A stretch of 64,000 bases of DNA from Alteromonas indica (GTDB taxonomy: Bacteria > Pseudomonadota > Gammaproteobacteria > Enterobacterales > Alteromonadaceae), in the NCBI GenBank assembly GCA_003056425.1, contig PYVY01000022.1, positions 1-64,000 on the forward strand, written 5' to 3'. Both the position numbers and the translations under genes were made by a program. This document shows, piece after piece, positions 44,517 to 53,144 of this stretch. The stretch's first letter is position 1. The number at the start of each line of letters is the position of its first letter. The notes beneath the pieces are model-generated. The model was not told the DNA's origin and did not search any database. It worked only from the letters and a program-made list of their open reading frames with translations.

Positions 44517-45826
44517 TGCTATTTGCAGATGATGAACCTTTTGCTCCGCTGGCGGCGCGAATGCGACCGGCAACGCTGGACGAATATGCCGGGCAAGCGC
44601 ATTTAGTCGGGGTAGATAAACCGCTTCGCAAAATGCTGGAGGCGGGGCATTGTCATTCAATGATATTATGGGGCCCACCAGGCACCGGAAAAACCACCCT
44701 GGCCGAGCTTATCGCCAGCTATACCAACGCGAATGTAATTCGGTTGTCAGCGGTAACGTCAGGGGTGAAGGATGTGCGGGCCGCCATGGAAAAAGCCCAG
44801 GCAGATGTACGCTATAATCAACGTACCTTGTTGTTTGTGGATGAAGTACACCGCTTTAATAAAAGTCAGCAAGATGCGTTTCTCCCCTATGTAGAGTCCG
44901 GTACGGTTACGTTTGTGGGCGCAACCACTGAAAACCCTTCATTTGAACTTAACAAAGCACTGTTGTCCCGCGCCCGGGTATATGTACTTAAAGGGTTGCA
45001 GGAAAACGAACTTGATGCCTTGCTTGAACGGGCCTTAAGTGACGCCGTCAAAGGTTTAGGCGAGCGCCAGCTATCCATTGAACCGGATGCCCGTGCCGCG
45101 CTTATTGGCTTGTGTGGGGGAGATGCCCGACGGTTATTAACGTATCTGGAACTGGCTGCCGATTTCACCGCCGAAAAAACCATTGTATTAAGCGATATTG
45201 AACAAGCGGTCGGAGAAAAAGTTGCGGCATACGATAAACAAGGTGATGCGTTTTACGATCTTATTTCGGCGTTTCACAAGTCTGTACGCGGCTCAGATCC
45301 CGATGCAGCCCTATACTGGTATGCACGTATTTTAAATGGCGGCGGAGACGCCTTATATGTTGCCAGACGCTTACTGGCGATAGCCTCGGAAGATATTGGT
45401 AATGCCGACCCCCGGGCTATGCAACTGAGTATTAACGCCTGGGATACCTATCATCGGGTGGGGCCTGCTGAAGGTGAGCGGGCTATCGCACAGGCTGCTG
45501 TATATTGTGCACTGGCAGCTAAAAGTAATGCTGTTTACCGGGCGTTTAGCGCCGCGAAGGCGTTAGCCCGAGAGGCCCCTGATTATCCGGTGCCTAATCA
45601 TTTGCGTAATGCGCCTACCTCGCTGATGAAAGATTTGGGCCATGGCGAGGGTTATCGCTATGCGCATGATGAACCCCACGCCTTTGCCGCCGGCGAAGTC
45701 TATTTACCGCCTGAGTTAGCGGGTAAGCGCATTTACGAACCCAGCGAGCGTGGCTTAGAAAAACAACTTAAAGCGAAGCGGGACTACCTGGACTCGCTGA
45801 ATGCACACAGTGCAAGGAAGCGTTAA
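44516..45826 (+). CDS. rarA: Replication-associated recombination protein RarA
   Basis: RarA (MgsA) is an AAA+ ATPase related to clamp loaders that acts at stalled replication forks. The 436-residue product has MILWGPPGTGKTTLAELIAS (Walker A), LLFVDEVHRFNKSQQDAFLP (Walker B) and VGATTENPSFELNKALLSRA (sensor 1). The C-terminal tetramer domain shows RRLLAIASEDIGNADPRAM and APDYPVPNHLRNAPTSLMK. Its ATG uses the last base of the lolA stop, a TAATG re-initiation site. Confidence 0.97.
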   Translation: MLFADDEPFAPLAARMRPATLDEYAGQAHLVGVDKPLRKMLEAGHCHSMILWGPPGTGKTTLAELIASYTNANVIRLSAVTSGVKDVRAAMEKAQADVRYNQRTLLFVDEVHRFNKSQQDAFLPYVESGTVTFVGATTENPSFELNKALLSRARVYVLKGLQENELDALLERALSDAVKGLGERQLSIEPDARAALIGLCGGDARRLLTYLELAADFTAEKTIVLSDIEQAVGEKVAAYDKQGDAFYDLISAFHKSVRGSDPDAALYWYARILNGGGDALYVARRLLAIASEDIGNADPRAMQLSINAWDTYHRVGPAEGERAIAQAAVYCALAAKSNAVYRAFSAAKALAREAPDYPVPNHLRNAPTSLMKDLGHGEGYRYAHDEPHAFAAGEVYLPPELAGKRIYEPSERGLEKQLKAKRDYLDSLNAHSARKR

Positions 45827-45827
45827 T

Positions 45828-46211
45828 ATGCCGACGGGTGTGGTGCTTTATTGTTATATAGCCGCGGGAGGCGCGGTAGGGGCCTGTCTACGCTATTTTC
45901 TTAGCGGCCAGATAGATTCGTGGTTTGGAAAAGCGCTGCCCTTTGGTACACTTGGCGTCAATATTCTAGGCTCATTCAGCCTGGCTTTATTATATGGATT
46001 GATTGAACGCTACGAATTGGCCGAATCCCCCTATAGGGCGCTAATTGGCGTTGGTCTACTGGGCGCGCTCACCACATTTTCGACATTCTCAATAGAAACA
46101 CTGGCATTACTGGAAAATGGCCTGTGGATGAAAGCAGCAGCGAATATCATGTTGAACGTTGCGGTTTGTCTTCTGGCTGGCTGGTTAGCCATAGCAATTA
46201 TGAAAGGATAA
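45828..46211 (+). CDS. crcB: Fluoride exporter CrcB (Fluc)
   Basis: A 127-residue membrane protein with four helices; Fluc proteins work as antiparallel dimers that let fluoride out. Family motifs are AAGGAVGACLRYFLSGQI, FGTLGVNILGSFSLALLYG (conserved Asn) and GVGLLGALTTFSTFSIETL (the Na-site turn and the Phe box). ATG 45828 has an AAGGAAG ribosome site 1 bp after the rarA stop; the ATG at 45801 inside rarA is less likely. No fluoride riboswitch can be placed, since the gene is inside an operon. Confidence 0.94.
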   Translation: MPTGVVLYCYIAAGGAVGACLRYFLSGQIDSWFGKALPFGTLGVNILGSFSLALLYGLIERYELAESPYRALIGVGLLGALTTFSTFSIETLALLENGLWMKAAANIMLNVAVCLLAGWLAIAIMKG

Positions 46212-46221
46212 GTAAAAGCAC

Positions 46222-47514
46222 ATGTTAGATCCAAAGTGTTTTCGAAGCGACATACAAACCACTGCCACCAAGTTGGCCAGCCGCGGTTATTCACTGGATG
46301 TAGATACGCTGGTAAAGCTGGAAGAGCAGCGCAAAGTATTGCAAACCAGAATGCAGGAATTGCAGAACGACAGAAACATTCGGAGTAAGTCGATTGGTAA
46401 AGCGAAAGCACAGGGTGAAGACATTGCACCGTTGCTCGCTGAAGTAGGCAAGCTGGGGGATGAATTAGACGCCACCAAAGCCGATTTCGCCCAGGTTCAG
46501 GAAGAGGTTACCGCGTTAACACAGGGCGTGCCTAACCTGCCTGCTGATACAGTGCCTGAAGGTAAAAGTGAACAGGATAATGTAGAAATCAACCGCTGGG
46601 GTGAGCCTCGCCAGTTCGACTTTACCGTCAAAGATCATGTCGACCTTTCAGAGCAACTTAACCGCGGAGCAGATTTCGAACTGGCGGCTAAACTTACCGG
46701 CAGCCGGTTTGTGGTAATGCGTGGTAAAATTGCGCGGCTTCATCGTGCACTTGCCCAGTTTATGTTAGATATACATACCAACGAGCACGGCTATGAAGAA
46801 ACTTACGTGCCGTATCTGGTTAATCACGATAGTTTGTATGGTACAGGCCAGTTACCTAAGTTCGGGGAAGACTTATTTCATACCCAGCCAGCAACCGAAG
46901 AAGGCCAGGGGCTATCGCTTATCCCTACCGCTGAAGTGCCATTGACCAATATTGGGCGGGACGAAATTTTTGATGCTAAACAGCTGCCCCTGAAAATGAC
47001 TGCGCATACTCCCTGCTTTAGAAGCGAAGCCGGCTCGTACGGCCGTGATACACGGGGATTGATACGTCAACATCAGTTTGAAAAGGTTGAGCTGGTGCAA
47101 CTGGTGAAGCCTGCAGATAGCGAAGCTGCTCTGGAGCAGCTTACCGGGCATGCTGAAGTGATCCTACAGCGACTTGGGTTACCATACCGCAAAATGCTAT
47201 TGTGTACCGGAGACATGGGATTCGGCTCGACCAAAACCTATGATCTTGAAGTCTGGTTACCCGCTCAGGATACGTACCGGGAAATATCTTCCTGTTCGAA
47301 TATGGGAGACTTCCAGGCGCGCCGGATGCAGGCCCGTTACCGTAACCCCGAAACCAATAAACCGGAGCTATTGCATACCTTAAACGGTTCAGGCTTGGCT
47401 GTTGGCCGCACATTGGTGGCGGTATTGGAAAACTATCAACAGCAAGATGGTAGCATAACAATTCCAGAAGCACTGGTAAGTTATATGGGTGGCGTGAAGC
47501 ACATTACTGCCTAA
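46222..47514 (+). CDS. serS: Seryl-tRNA synthetase SerS
   Basis: SerS charges tRNA-Ser. The 430-residue product (E. coli: 430) has the N-terminal coiled-coil arm (about residues 28-105) that grips the long variable arm. The class II motifs are LIPTAEVPLTNIGRDEIFD (motif 1 area), TPCFRSEAGSYGRDTRGLIR (motif 2) and LNGSGLAVGRTLVAVLENYQ (motif 3). It ends the ftsK-lolA-rarA-crcB-serS run. Two tRNA-Ser(TGA) genes lie 2.8 kb downstream. Confidence 0.98.
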   Translation: MLDPKCFRSDIQTTATKLASRGYSLDVDTLVKLEEQRKVLQTRMQELQNDRNIRSKSIGKAKAQGEDIAPLLAEVGKLGDELDATKADFAQVQEEVTALTQGVPNLPADTVPEGKSEQDNVEINRWGEPRQFDFTVKDHVDLSEQLNRGADFELAAKLTGSRFVVMRGKIARLHRALAQFMLDIHTNEHGYEETYVPYLVNHDSLYGTGQLPKFGEDLFHTQPATEEGQGLSLIPTAEVPLTNIGRDEIFDAKQLPLKMTAHTPCFRSEAGSYGRDTRGLIRQHQFEKVELVQLVKPADSEAALEQLTGHAEVILQRLGLPYRKMLLCTGDMGFGSTKTYDLEVWLPAQDTYREISSCSNMGDFQARRMQARYRNPETNKPELLHTLNGSGLAVGRTLVAVLENYQQQDGSITIPEALVSYMGGVKHITA

Positions 47515-48003
47515 ATTACTTGCTCTTTGGCGTAACGCGTGACGCCAAAGAATCCCTGGCTATATGCTAAGCTTGGGTTTAATAGCATGGTTTATATAGT
47601 CGGGCGAAACGTAATACGCTTTACGCCGTGGTTGTAGCAGCAGTATATATAGTATAAAAAACGCCTCTACGGCGTTTTTTTGCGTTTCGGCTCAGCTATA
47701 ACTCGCTAGCCATTATCTGGCACCTCGCGGTGAAATAGCAGGTAAGGGATCCTACGCGCGAAAACTGGTTTACCTTCGTCACGCAAAACGTATTTGTGTC
47801 GGCTGCGGCAGGTAAGTAAAGCATGCATCCTGATCTGAAGCGAGCTTGCCCGCCCGCCTTCGCCTTGCCTGCCCATCACCCGGATCATAACCGGATAGAT
47901 AAAGCGTTAGCAGAATGCTTTGGAGCGCAGTAAGGCTTGGCAACCGCCGCTATTACACGCTTTCTTAAGCGATAATTTTTGCTAGTAGGCTAAACCAGCG
48001 TCA
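47515..48003. other. Intergenic region between serS and tusE
   Basis: About 490 bp without a credible gene. It holds a perfect hairpin just after serS (CTTTGGCGT and ACGCCAAAG at 47524-47549, no T-run) and the terminator at 47656-47681. The open frame 47706-47888 on minus has no recognisable product and is not called. Confidence 0.6.
47656..47681. terminator. Terminator between serS and tusE
   Basis: Short stem ACGCC/GGCGT with loop TCTAC, extended by A-run and a seven-T run. It can act on both strands: for serS, and for tusE coming the other way. Confidence 0.7.
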
Positions 48004-48348
48004 CTATAAACATTTAGCAGGCTTAGGAAGACCGGCGAGCTTGGTTGCTTGCTTAGCCGGTCCGCGCGGAAACAAACGTTGTAAATACCGGCTATTACCT
48101 TTGTCCGGTCCGTACGCTTGTTTCATAGCATTAACCAGAGCGCGGATTGCCGGACTGGTATCATATTCAAGGTAAAATGACCGAACAAAGCGAATGACCT
48201 CCCAATGAGCTTCACTTAATTCGATGTTTTCAATGTGAGCGAGAGTAGGCACCATTGCTTCCTCCCAGTCTTCCGTATCTAGCAGATAGCCGGCTTTATC
48301 GGTCGCTATTGACCGACCTTGCCATTCAAAAAAATAGTTATTGCTCAT
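48004..48348 (-). CDS. tusE: Sulfurtransferase TusE
   Basis: TusE (DsrC family) takes persulfide sulfur from TusBCD and passes it to MnmA for 2-thiouridine in tRNA wobble bases. The 114-residue product has AHWEVIRFVRSFYLEYDTSP, GNSRYLQRLFPRGPAKQATK and the swinging tail GLPKPAKCL with its penultimate active Cys. Unlike E. coli, where tusE is elsewhere, the gene is the last of one operon tusD-tusC-tusB-tusE, sharing one base with tusB. Confidence 0.96.
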   Translation of the reverse strand: MSNNYFFEWQGRSIATDKAGYLLDTEDWEEAMVPTLAHIENIELSEAHWEVIRFVRSFYLEYDTSPAIRALVNAMKQAYGPDKGNSRYLQRLFPRGPAKQATKLAGLPKPAKCL

Positions 48349-48611
48349 TACCAGGTTATCCAGGGGGTATGGTTGGCGCTTAATGTCACCAGCGCAGCTT
48401 CGTCTACAGGTTGGGCGTTACCAACGCTAATGCCCCGCGTTAGCACATCAGCATTCATTATATATAAGGGCGCCGGTAACGCTGCTAAACGCACATCGGT
48501 TGCAAGGTATGTCCCGTCACCGCGTAATACCACGCAGTCATGTGGCGACAACCCGGCTAATGTTGTCATTGCGATATCCCCTAGCGCAGGAGAGTTGATA
48601 ACAATCAGCAT
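48348..48611 (-). CDS. tusB: Sulfur relay protein TusB
   Basis: TusB (DsrH family) is the smallest part of the TusBCD complex. The 87-residue product (E. coli: 95) starts MLIVINSPALGDIAMTTLA and ends TLSANHTPWITW; the middle has DCVVLRGDGTYLAT. It shares single bases with tusC upstream and tusE downstream (TAATG at both joints), so the four genes are translationally coupled. Confidence 0.9.
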   Translation of the reverse strand: MLIVINSPALGDIAMTTLAGLSPHDCVVLRGDGTYLATDVRLAALPAPLYIMNADVLTRGISVGNAQPVDEAALVTLSANHTPWITW

Positions 48612-48958
48612 TAAAAAGTCACCACATGGTCAGTTTGATGCAACAGCTCAATAATTTGTTGGGAGGATACCAGACAGGCCTGTGGATTATCTACCGCTAC
48701 GCCATAATGGGTAACGCATTGTTGGCAAACATAGCACAGGTCAATATCAAACAAAGGGAGTGATTTTAAACGCTTGGCTATGTTCTTAGTGCCTTTTGCT
48801 GGCGATTGACTATGCTGCCAGGCATAAATGCCAAGCCCTTCGAAAAGCAAGGTAACGCCATGCCCATAATTAGTGGCGGCAATCGCAAAATCCAATGCGT
48901 CGGTGACGGCTGCGCCGGTGTAAGGTGCTCTGGTAATTCGTACCGTTAAACGTGCCAT
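48611..48958 (-). CDS. tusC: Sulfur relay protein TusC
   Basis: TusC (DsrF family) is a structural member of the TusBCD hexamer. The 115-residue product (E. coli: 119) shows the DsrE/F fold with APYTGAAVTDALDFAIAATNYGH split over the first helix, LLFEGLGIYAWQHSQSP and LFDIDLCYVCQQC. It overlaps tusD and tusB by one base each. Confidence 0.92.
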   Translation of the reverse strand: MARLTVRITRAPYTGAAVTDALDFAIAATNYGHGVTLLFEGLGIYAWQHSQSPAKGTKNIAKRLKSLPLFDIDLCYVCQQCVTHYGVAVDNPQACLVSSQQIIELLHQTDHVVTF

Positions 48959-49347
48959 TAAAATTGCACCAGATGGTTGCAGTTGTGGAGCGCGGAGAAA
49001 AATTCACCCAGGCCCGCCTGTTCAAACGGTGCCTTAAGATTGTACTGGCTATCTCCATTTTCTAATGCTTCGGCTTCCCCAACTATACCGCGCTTTAGCG
49101 CAGCGGTTATGCATACTATTAATCTGCATTCAGTTTCACTTTGTACCAGCTGCCAGCGTTGATACGGGAAGGTTTCATCAGATGCAGGCTGGCTTAACGC
49201 GTTGGCGTTGAGTACGCCCGCGCCATAAAAAAACACGTTGTCCAATACATGCCCCTGAGCGGGTAGGGCGCGGGCAAACTGTTGCGCTGTGTGGATCCCA
49301 GCGTCCTCTATGGGAGGGCTGGTAATTAAAATAGAATAGTGAGCCAT
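48958..49347 (-). CDS. tusD: Sulfurtransferase TusD
   Basis: TusD (DsrE family) carries the sulfur-bearing Cys of TusBCD; here it lies in RLIVCITAALKRGI. The 129-residue product (E. coli: 128) also has YSILITSPPIEDAGIHTA, GHVLDNVFFYGAGVLNAN and a C-terminal LGEFFSALHNCNHLVQF. First gene of tusDCBE, starting just after the yccA terminator. Confidence 0.95.
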   Translation of the reverse strand: MAHYSILITSPPIEDAGIHTAQQFARALPAQGHVLDNVFFYGAGVLNANALSQPASDETFPYQRWQLVQSETECRLIVCITAALKRGIVGEAEALENGDSQYNLKAPFEQAGLGEFFSALHNCNHLVQF

Positions 49348-49353
49348 ACAAAC

Positions 49354-49382
49354 AAAAACACCCCGACCAGGCGGGGTGTTTT
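49354..49382 (-). terminator. Terminator after yccA
   Basis: On the minus strand AAAACACCCCG, loop of about six bases, CGGGGTGTTTTTG. It separates yccA from tusD. Confidence 0.9.
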
Positions 49383-49397
49383 CCTTAACAAATAAAA

Positions 49398-50063
49398 TTA
49401 ATCGTCGCCGCCAAATGCACCCAAAAGGTGAAGAATTGACGTAAACAGGTTATAGATATTCAGGTAAAGCGACACAGTCGCCCGAATGTAATTGGTTTCG
49501 CCGCCATTAATGATTCGGCTGGTATCAAACAAAATCAAACCAGACATAATGAACACGATCGCCGCGTTAAGTGCCAGGCTGACCGCTGGTACAGCAAAGA
49601 AAATATTTGCGATACCGGCCACAATAACTACTACCAGACCAACCATTAAAAAACCACCCAGGAAGGAGAAGTCTTTTTTAGTGGTTAGGGCGTAACCTGA
49701 TAATGCGAAAAATACCAGTGCTGTCGCACCAAGCGCCTGCATAATAATGCCCGGGCCGGCAAAGTTAAGATAATACGCCAGAGTATAACCCAGCGAACCA
49801 CCCATTAAACCAGTAAATGCAAATACCCAATAGATACCAGAAGCAGACTCAGCTTTCTTCTGTACTACGAATAAAGTAACAAACGCGCCAATCATCATCA
49901 CTAAAGAAGCAATCGGGCCAACGCCCACTACCATTGCAATACCAGCACAGACCGCACTAAATGCCAATGTCATGGCCAGTAACATATAGGTGTTGCGTAA
50001 CACCTTGTTCGTTTCAAGCACCGACTGTGAGGATGCATTAGCATACATCGAACGGTTATCCAT
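49398..50063 (-). CDS. yccA: Bax inhibitor-1 family membrane protein YccA
   Basis: A 221-residue protein of the BI-1/TMBIM family with seven hydrophobic helices. In E. coli YccA interacts with and is a substrate of FtsH. Family parts: LRNTYMLLAMTLAFSAVCAG, SGIYWVFAFTGLMGGSLGYT and the C-terminal FDTSRIINGGETNYIRATVSLYLN written over two segments. ATG 50063 has a very good GGAGGG site. In E. coli yccA also neighbours tusE and a tRNA-Ser(TGA), as here. Confidence 0.93.
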   Translation of the reverse strand: MDNRSMYANASSQSVLETNKVLRNTYMLLAMTLAFSAVCAGIAMVVGVGPIASLVMMIGAFVTLFVVQKKAESASGIYWVFAFTGLMGGSLGYTLAYYLNFAGPGIIMQALGATALVFFALSGYALTTKKDFSFLGGFLMVGLVVVIVAGIANIFFAVPAVSLALNAAIVFIMSGLILFDTSRIINGGETNYIRATVSLYLNIYNLFTSILHLLGAFGGDD

Positions 50064-50263
50064 TTTTCCCTCCAACAGGATTAATAATGAACCAAATATT
50101 GGATATCAATACTTTGACACATTTGTATGGGTTTTGGTTCCCATTTTCAAGTAGTTGAACAGCTTAATTATACGTTAAATTTGTAACATTGGATGAATTA
50201 TCAACGACCAGCCCGCGGTTTGTATAAATCCCGTCCAGTTAACAGTTTTTTTTGCATTAGGGC

Positions 50264-50291
50264 TTTACACCCCCAAAAATATCATTAAGAT
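50264..50291 (+). promoter_or_regulatory. Promoter of the tRNA-Ser genes
   Basis: TTTACA, 16-bp spacer, TAAGAT; the tRNA begins 15 bp after the -10 element. A near-consensus sigma-70 promoter. Confidence 0.65.
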
Positions 50292-50305
50292 ACGCATCAC
50301 TCGTC

Positions 50306-50397
50306 GGAGAGGTGGCAGAGCTCGGTTTATTGCACCTGACTTGAAATCAGACGTAGGGTCAAACCTACCGGGGGTTCGAATCCCTCCCTCTCCGCCA
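50306..50397 (+). tRNA. serT: tRNA-Ser(TGA), copy 1
   Basis: 92 nt including encoded CCA. Acceptor GGAGAGG pairs with CCTCTCC; the anticodon loop CTTGAAA gives TGA; a long variable arm (GTAGGGTCAAACCTAC) marks a class II tRNA. It corresponds to serT of E. coli, which also lies by yccA. Confidence 0.97.
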
Positions 50398-50495
50398 TTA
50401 TTATAAAGGTATCGTACCAACGGTGCTAGTATTATGCTTGTATATTTATAGCATAATCGACGGTTACAAAGTCAGCTTAGCTGGCTGACAAGTTT

Positions 50496-50587
50496 GGAGA
50501 GGTGGCAGAGCTCGGTTTATTGCACCTGACTTGAAATCAGACGTAGGGTCAAACCTACCGGGGGTTCGAATCCCTCCCTCTCCGCCA
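50496..50587 (+). tRNA. tRNA-Ser(TGA), copy 2
   Basis: Exact duplicate of the gene at 50306-50397, starting 190 bp further on. The flanking DNA differs between the copies. It has no clear promoter of its own, so it is probably read with copy 1. Confidence 0.96.
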
Positions 50588-50590
50588 AAT

Positions 50591-50620
50591 AAAAAAACCC
50601 ACTGTTTAGTGGGTTTTTTT
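50591..50620. terminator. Bidirectional terminator after tRNA-Ser
   Basis: AAAAAAACCCACT, loop GTTT, AGTGGGTTTTTTT, starting 3 bp after the tRNA. On the minus strand it follows directly on the stop of the small frame at 50619-50780. Confidence 0.92.
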
Positions 50621-50780
50621 ATATCTGCAGAAAAGTGATAAGCGGGTTTACTGCGCTGCCACACGCTTGCCGGATTTCGTTTTCAACTAATTGTTGATAC
50701 TCCCGAAGGGTATCGAGGCGCCCGAATGGCCATGGCTTCAGTGTGATCTGCCATTCAGGCTGGGCGTATTGATAAACCAC
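50619..50780 (-). pseudogene. Small coding frame, probably the end of a decayed gene
   Basis: A 53-residue minus-strand frame from GTG 50780, too short for usual ORF lists. It reads QPEWQITLKPWPFGRLDTLR then EYQQLVENEIRQACGSAVNP, which looks like real protein, and its stop overlaps a terminator that works in this direction. There is an in-frame stop just before the GTG. Upstream, in another frame, ATG-led TNSLLRVFNQLRVCLTSGLS could be the earlier part after a frameshift. I do not recognise the family. It may also be a genuine small gene. Confidence 0.4.
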
Positions 50781-51044
50781 TTAAGCCGGATGTCAGGCAC
50801 ACCCGCAACTGATTAAAAACTCGTAACAGAGAATTTGTCTTCCTACCTGTTATATTCATAACAAAAATACCGGACAATCGATGTTAGCCATCCTGAGCGG
50901 TCAGGTGATGGTAGCAATTTGCCAGTATTGTTTTGATTATTTCCTCCCAATCATTTTATGCTGATGGGATGCAAGGGTGCCACAAACCATAATGGCCGTG
51001 CCTGAATGAATTAGCCTGACCGATGTTCGTTATGAGGAAGTTAC
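50781..51044. other. Intergenic region before ovoA
   Basis: No further gene is seen. The 3' end has GAGGAAG 10 bp before the ovoA ATG. A minus-strand frame at about 50785-50860 may be the upstream part of the decayed gene at 50619-50780. Confidence 0.4.
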
Positions 51045-53141
51045 ATGGAGATCTATCACACCCCCAATTTGCACGAGGGGACAGTGAGTCAAAAACGCGC
51101 CGAAATCCTAGCGTATTTTCACCATTCTTTTGATACCTATGAAAGCTTGTTTGGCAATCTGAAAAACGACGAGGCCTTTTATCAGCGTCCCGAAAAGCTT
51201 CGCCACCCGCTCATTTTTTATTATGGGCATACCGCCACCTTCCTCATTAATAAACTGGTACTGGCGAAACAGATAAACGATCGCATCAACCCTGACTTTG
51301 AAGCTTTGTTTGCCATTGGGGTAGATGAAATGAGTTGGGATGATTTGAATGATGCTAACTACAACTGGCCTGAGGTATCGCAGGTCAGGGATTATCGACG
51401 CCAGGTACGCCAGTTAGTTAGCGACTTAATCAATAGTATGACATTTTCTATGCCCATCGGGTGGGACAGCCCGATGTGGACAATAATCATGGGCATTGAA
51501 CATGAACGTATTCATTTGGAAACCTCGTCGGTACTTATCCGGCAGCTCGATTTAGCCTACATTGAACCGCAATCGGCGTGGCTGGCTTCTAAACGGCATA
51601 ATCCACCCGTTGCGAATAGCTTGGTTGATGTAGCAGCCGGTGACGTTACCAATCAAAAAAATACCGCAGATCCCTGGTATGGGTGGGACAATGAATATGG
51701 CTATCAACACGCTCATATCAATGCGTTTAAGGCCAGTAAATACCTGGTTAGTAATGCACAGTTTTTGCGCTTCGTAGAAGACGGTGGCTATCATACATCC
51801 GACTTGTGGGAGCCAGAGGGCTGGCAATGGCGTGAATACACTCAAAGTGAATATCCGGTTTTCTGGCGCAAGACCAAACAAGGGTATGTTTACCGCTCGA
51901 TGCTAGAAGAAATGCCGCTGCCAGCTTCCTGGCCGGTTGATGTGAATTATCATGAGGCTAAAGCATTTTGTAATTACCTGAGCCTGCAAACGGGTGAATC
52001 CATTCGGCTGCCTACTGAAAACGAGTGGCAACGCCTAAGGGATACGAGCGGGCTTACTTCGCCGCGCTATCATGATGGCATGAATATAAACCTGTCCCGC
52101 GCCGCTTCTTCTGAACCTGTCGATATCAACCAGCATGGTGACTTTTACGACATCGCGGGTAACATCTGGCAGTGGACGGAAACGCCCATTTATCCCTTTG
52201 ACGGATTTGCAGTTCACCCAATTTACGATGATTTCACCACGCCAACATTTGACAACAAGCACAATATTATTAAGGGTGGCTCCTGGATATCTACGGGCAA
52301 TGAAGCGACGCGCGATAGCCGTTATGCTTTCAGACGCCACTTTTTCCAGCACGCTGGTTTTCGGTATGTGCAATCTCAGGAAACAATTACCGTGAATGAT
52401 TTTGATTATGAAAGTGATACGCAGGTTTCGCAGTACAGTGAATTTCACTATGGCGATAGCTTTTTCAACGTGCCTAATTTCGCCCAGCGCTCTGCGCAGA
52501 TATGCTTGCACTATACTGCTGATAAACCGCAGCGGCGAGCGTTAGATTTAGGCTGTGCCGTGGGCCGCAGCTCGTTTGAACTAGCCACGGTCTTCGATAA
52601 TGTCGATGGCATCGATTTTTCTGCGCGGTTTATAAAAACCGCGTTTGCCATGCAGGAACGGGGTGAAATTCGCTATCATTTGATTGATGAAGGCGAGTTA
52701 ACCCAATTTAAGTCTCGTAAATTACAGGATTTAGGCCTACAGGATACTGCGCACAAAGTCGCGTTCGCTCAAGGTGATGCGTGTAATTTAAAGCCGCAAT
52801 ACAGTGGCTATGACCTGATCTTTTTGGGTAACCTGATTGATCGGGTGTATTCACCACGTAAGTTGCTGGCTGATATTCAGCGACGGCTTAATATTGGCGG
52901 TGTATTAGTGGTGGCGTCTCCCTTTACCTGGCTGGAAGATTATACGCAGCGAGATGAATGGTTGGGCGGATACAAGGATAATACTGGCGAGACGTTATCT
53001 TCTACTGATGCCCTCGAGCAAGCGCTGAATTTATGTCAACGCCTTGACGAGCCGCAGGACGTAGAGTTTGTTATTCGCGAAACCAAACGCAAATTTCAGC
53101 ATAGTATATCGCAGTTTAATGTTTTTCAGCGGGTACGTTAA
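51045..53141 (+). CDS. ovoA: 5-histidylcysteine sulfoxide synthase / methyltransferase OvoA
   Basis: OvoA is the first enzyme of ovothiol A synthesis: it joins histidine and cysteine oxidatively at an iron centre and later methylates the imidazole nitrogen. The 698-residue product has all three known parts. First is a DinB-like N-domain with the iron motif HX3HXE at residues 153-159 (GIEHERIHLETSS). Second is a formylglycine-generating-enzyme-like middle (VSNAQFLRFVEDGGY, SIRLPTENEWQRLRD, GNIWQWTETPIYPF, GGSWISTGNEATRDSR). Third is a C-terminal SAM methyltransferase with ALDLGCAVGRSSFELA near residue 500. GAGGAAG precedes the ATG. The next gene, 3 bp on, is a PLP lyase, the expected partner. 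Confidence 0.93.
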   Translation: MEIYHTPNLHEGTVSQKRAEILAYFHHSFDTYESLFGNLKNDEAFYQRPEKLRHPLIFYYGHTATFLINKLVLAKQINDRINPDFEALFAIGVDEMSWDDLNDANYNWPEVSQVRDYRRQVRQLVSDLINSMTFSMPIGWDSPMWTIIMGIEHERIHLETSSVLIRQLDLAYIEPQSAWLASKRHNPPVANSLVDVAAGDVTNQKNTADPWYGWDNEYGYQHAHINAFKASKYLVSNAQFLRFVEDGGYHTSDLWEPEGWQWREYTQSEYPVFWRKTKQGYVYRSMLEEMPLPASWPVDVNYHEAKAFCNYLSLQTGESIRLPTENEWQRLRDTSGLTSPRYHDGMNINLSRAASSEPVDINQHGDFYDIAGNIWQWTETPIYPFDGFAVHPIYDDFTTPTFDNKHNIIKGGSWISTGNEATRDSRYAFRRHFFQHAGFRYVQSQETITVNDFDYESDTQVSQYSEFHYGDSFFNVPNFAQRSAQICLHYTADKPQRRALDLGCAVGRSSFELATVFDNVDGIDFSARFIKTAFAMQERGEIRYHLIDEGELTQFKSRKLQDLGLQDTAHKVAFAQGDACNLKPQYSGYDLIFLGNLIDRVYSPRKLLADIQRRLNIGGVLVVASPFTWLEDYTQRDEWLGGYKDNTGETLSSTDALEQALNLCQRLDEPQDVEFVIRETKRKFQHSISQFNVFQRVR

Positions 53142-53144
53142 TAC

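Noticed and set aside
50464..50664. Minus-strand frame over the second tRNA-Ser
   Set aside because: The translation (GGEGGIRTPGRFDPTSDFKS) is a well known false protein made by reading a tRNA-Ser backwards.
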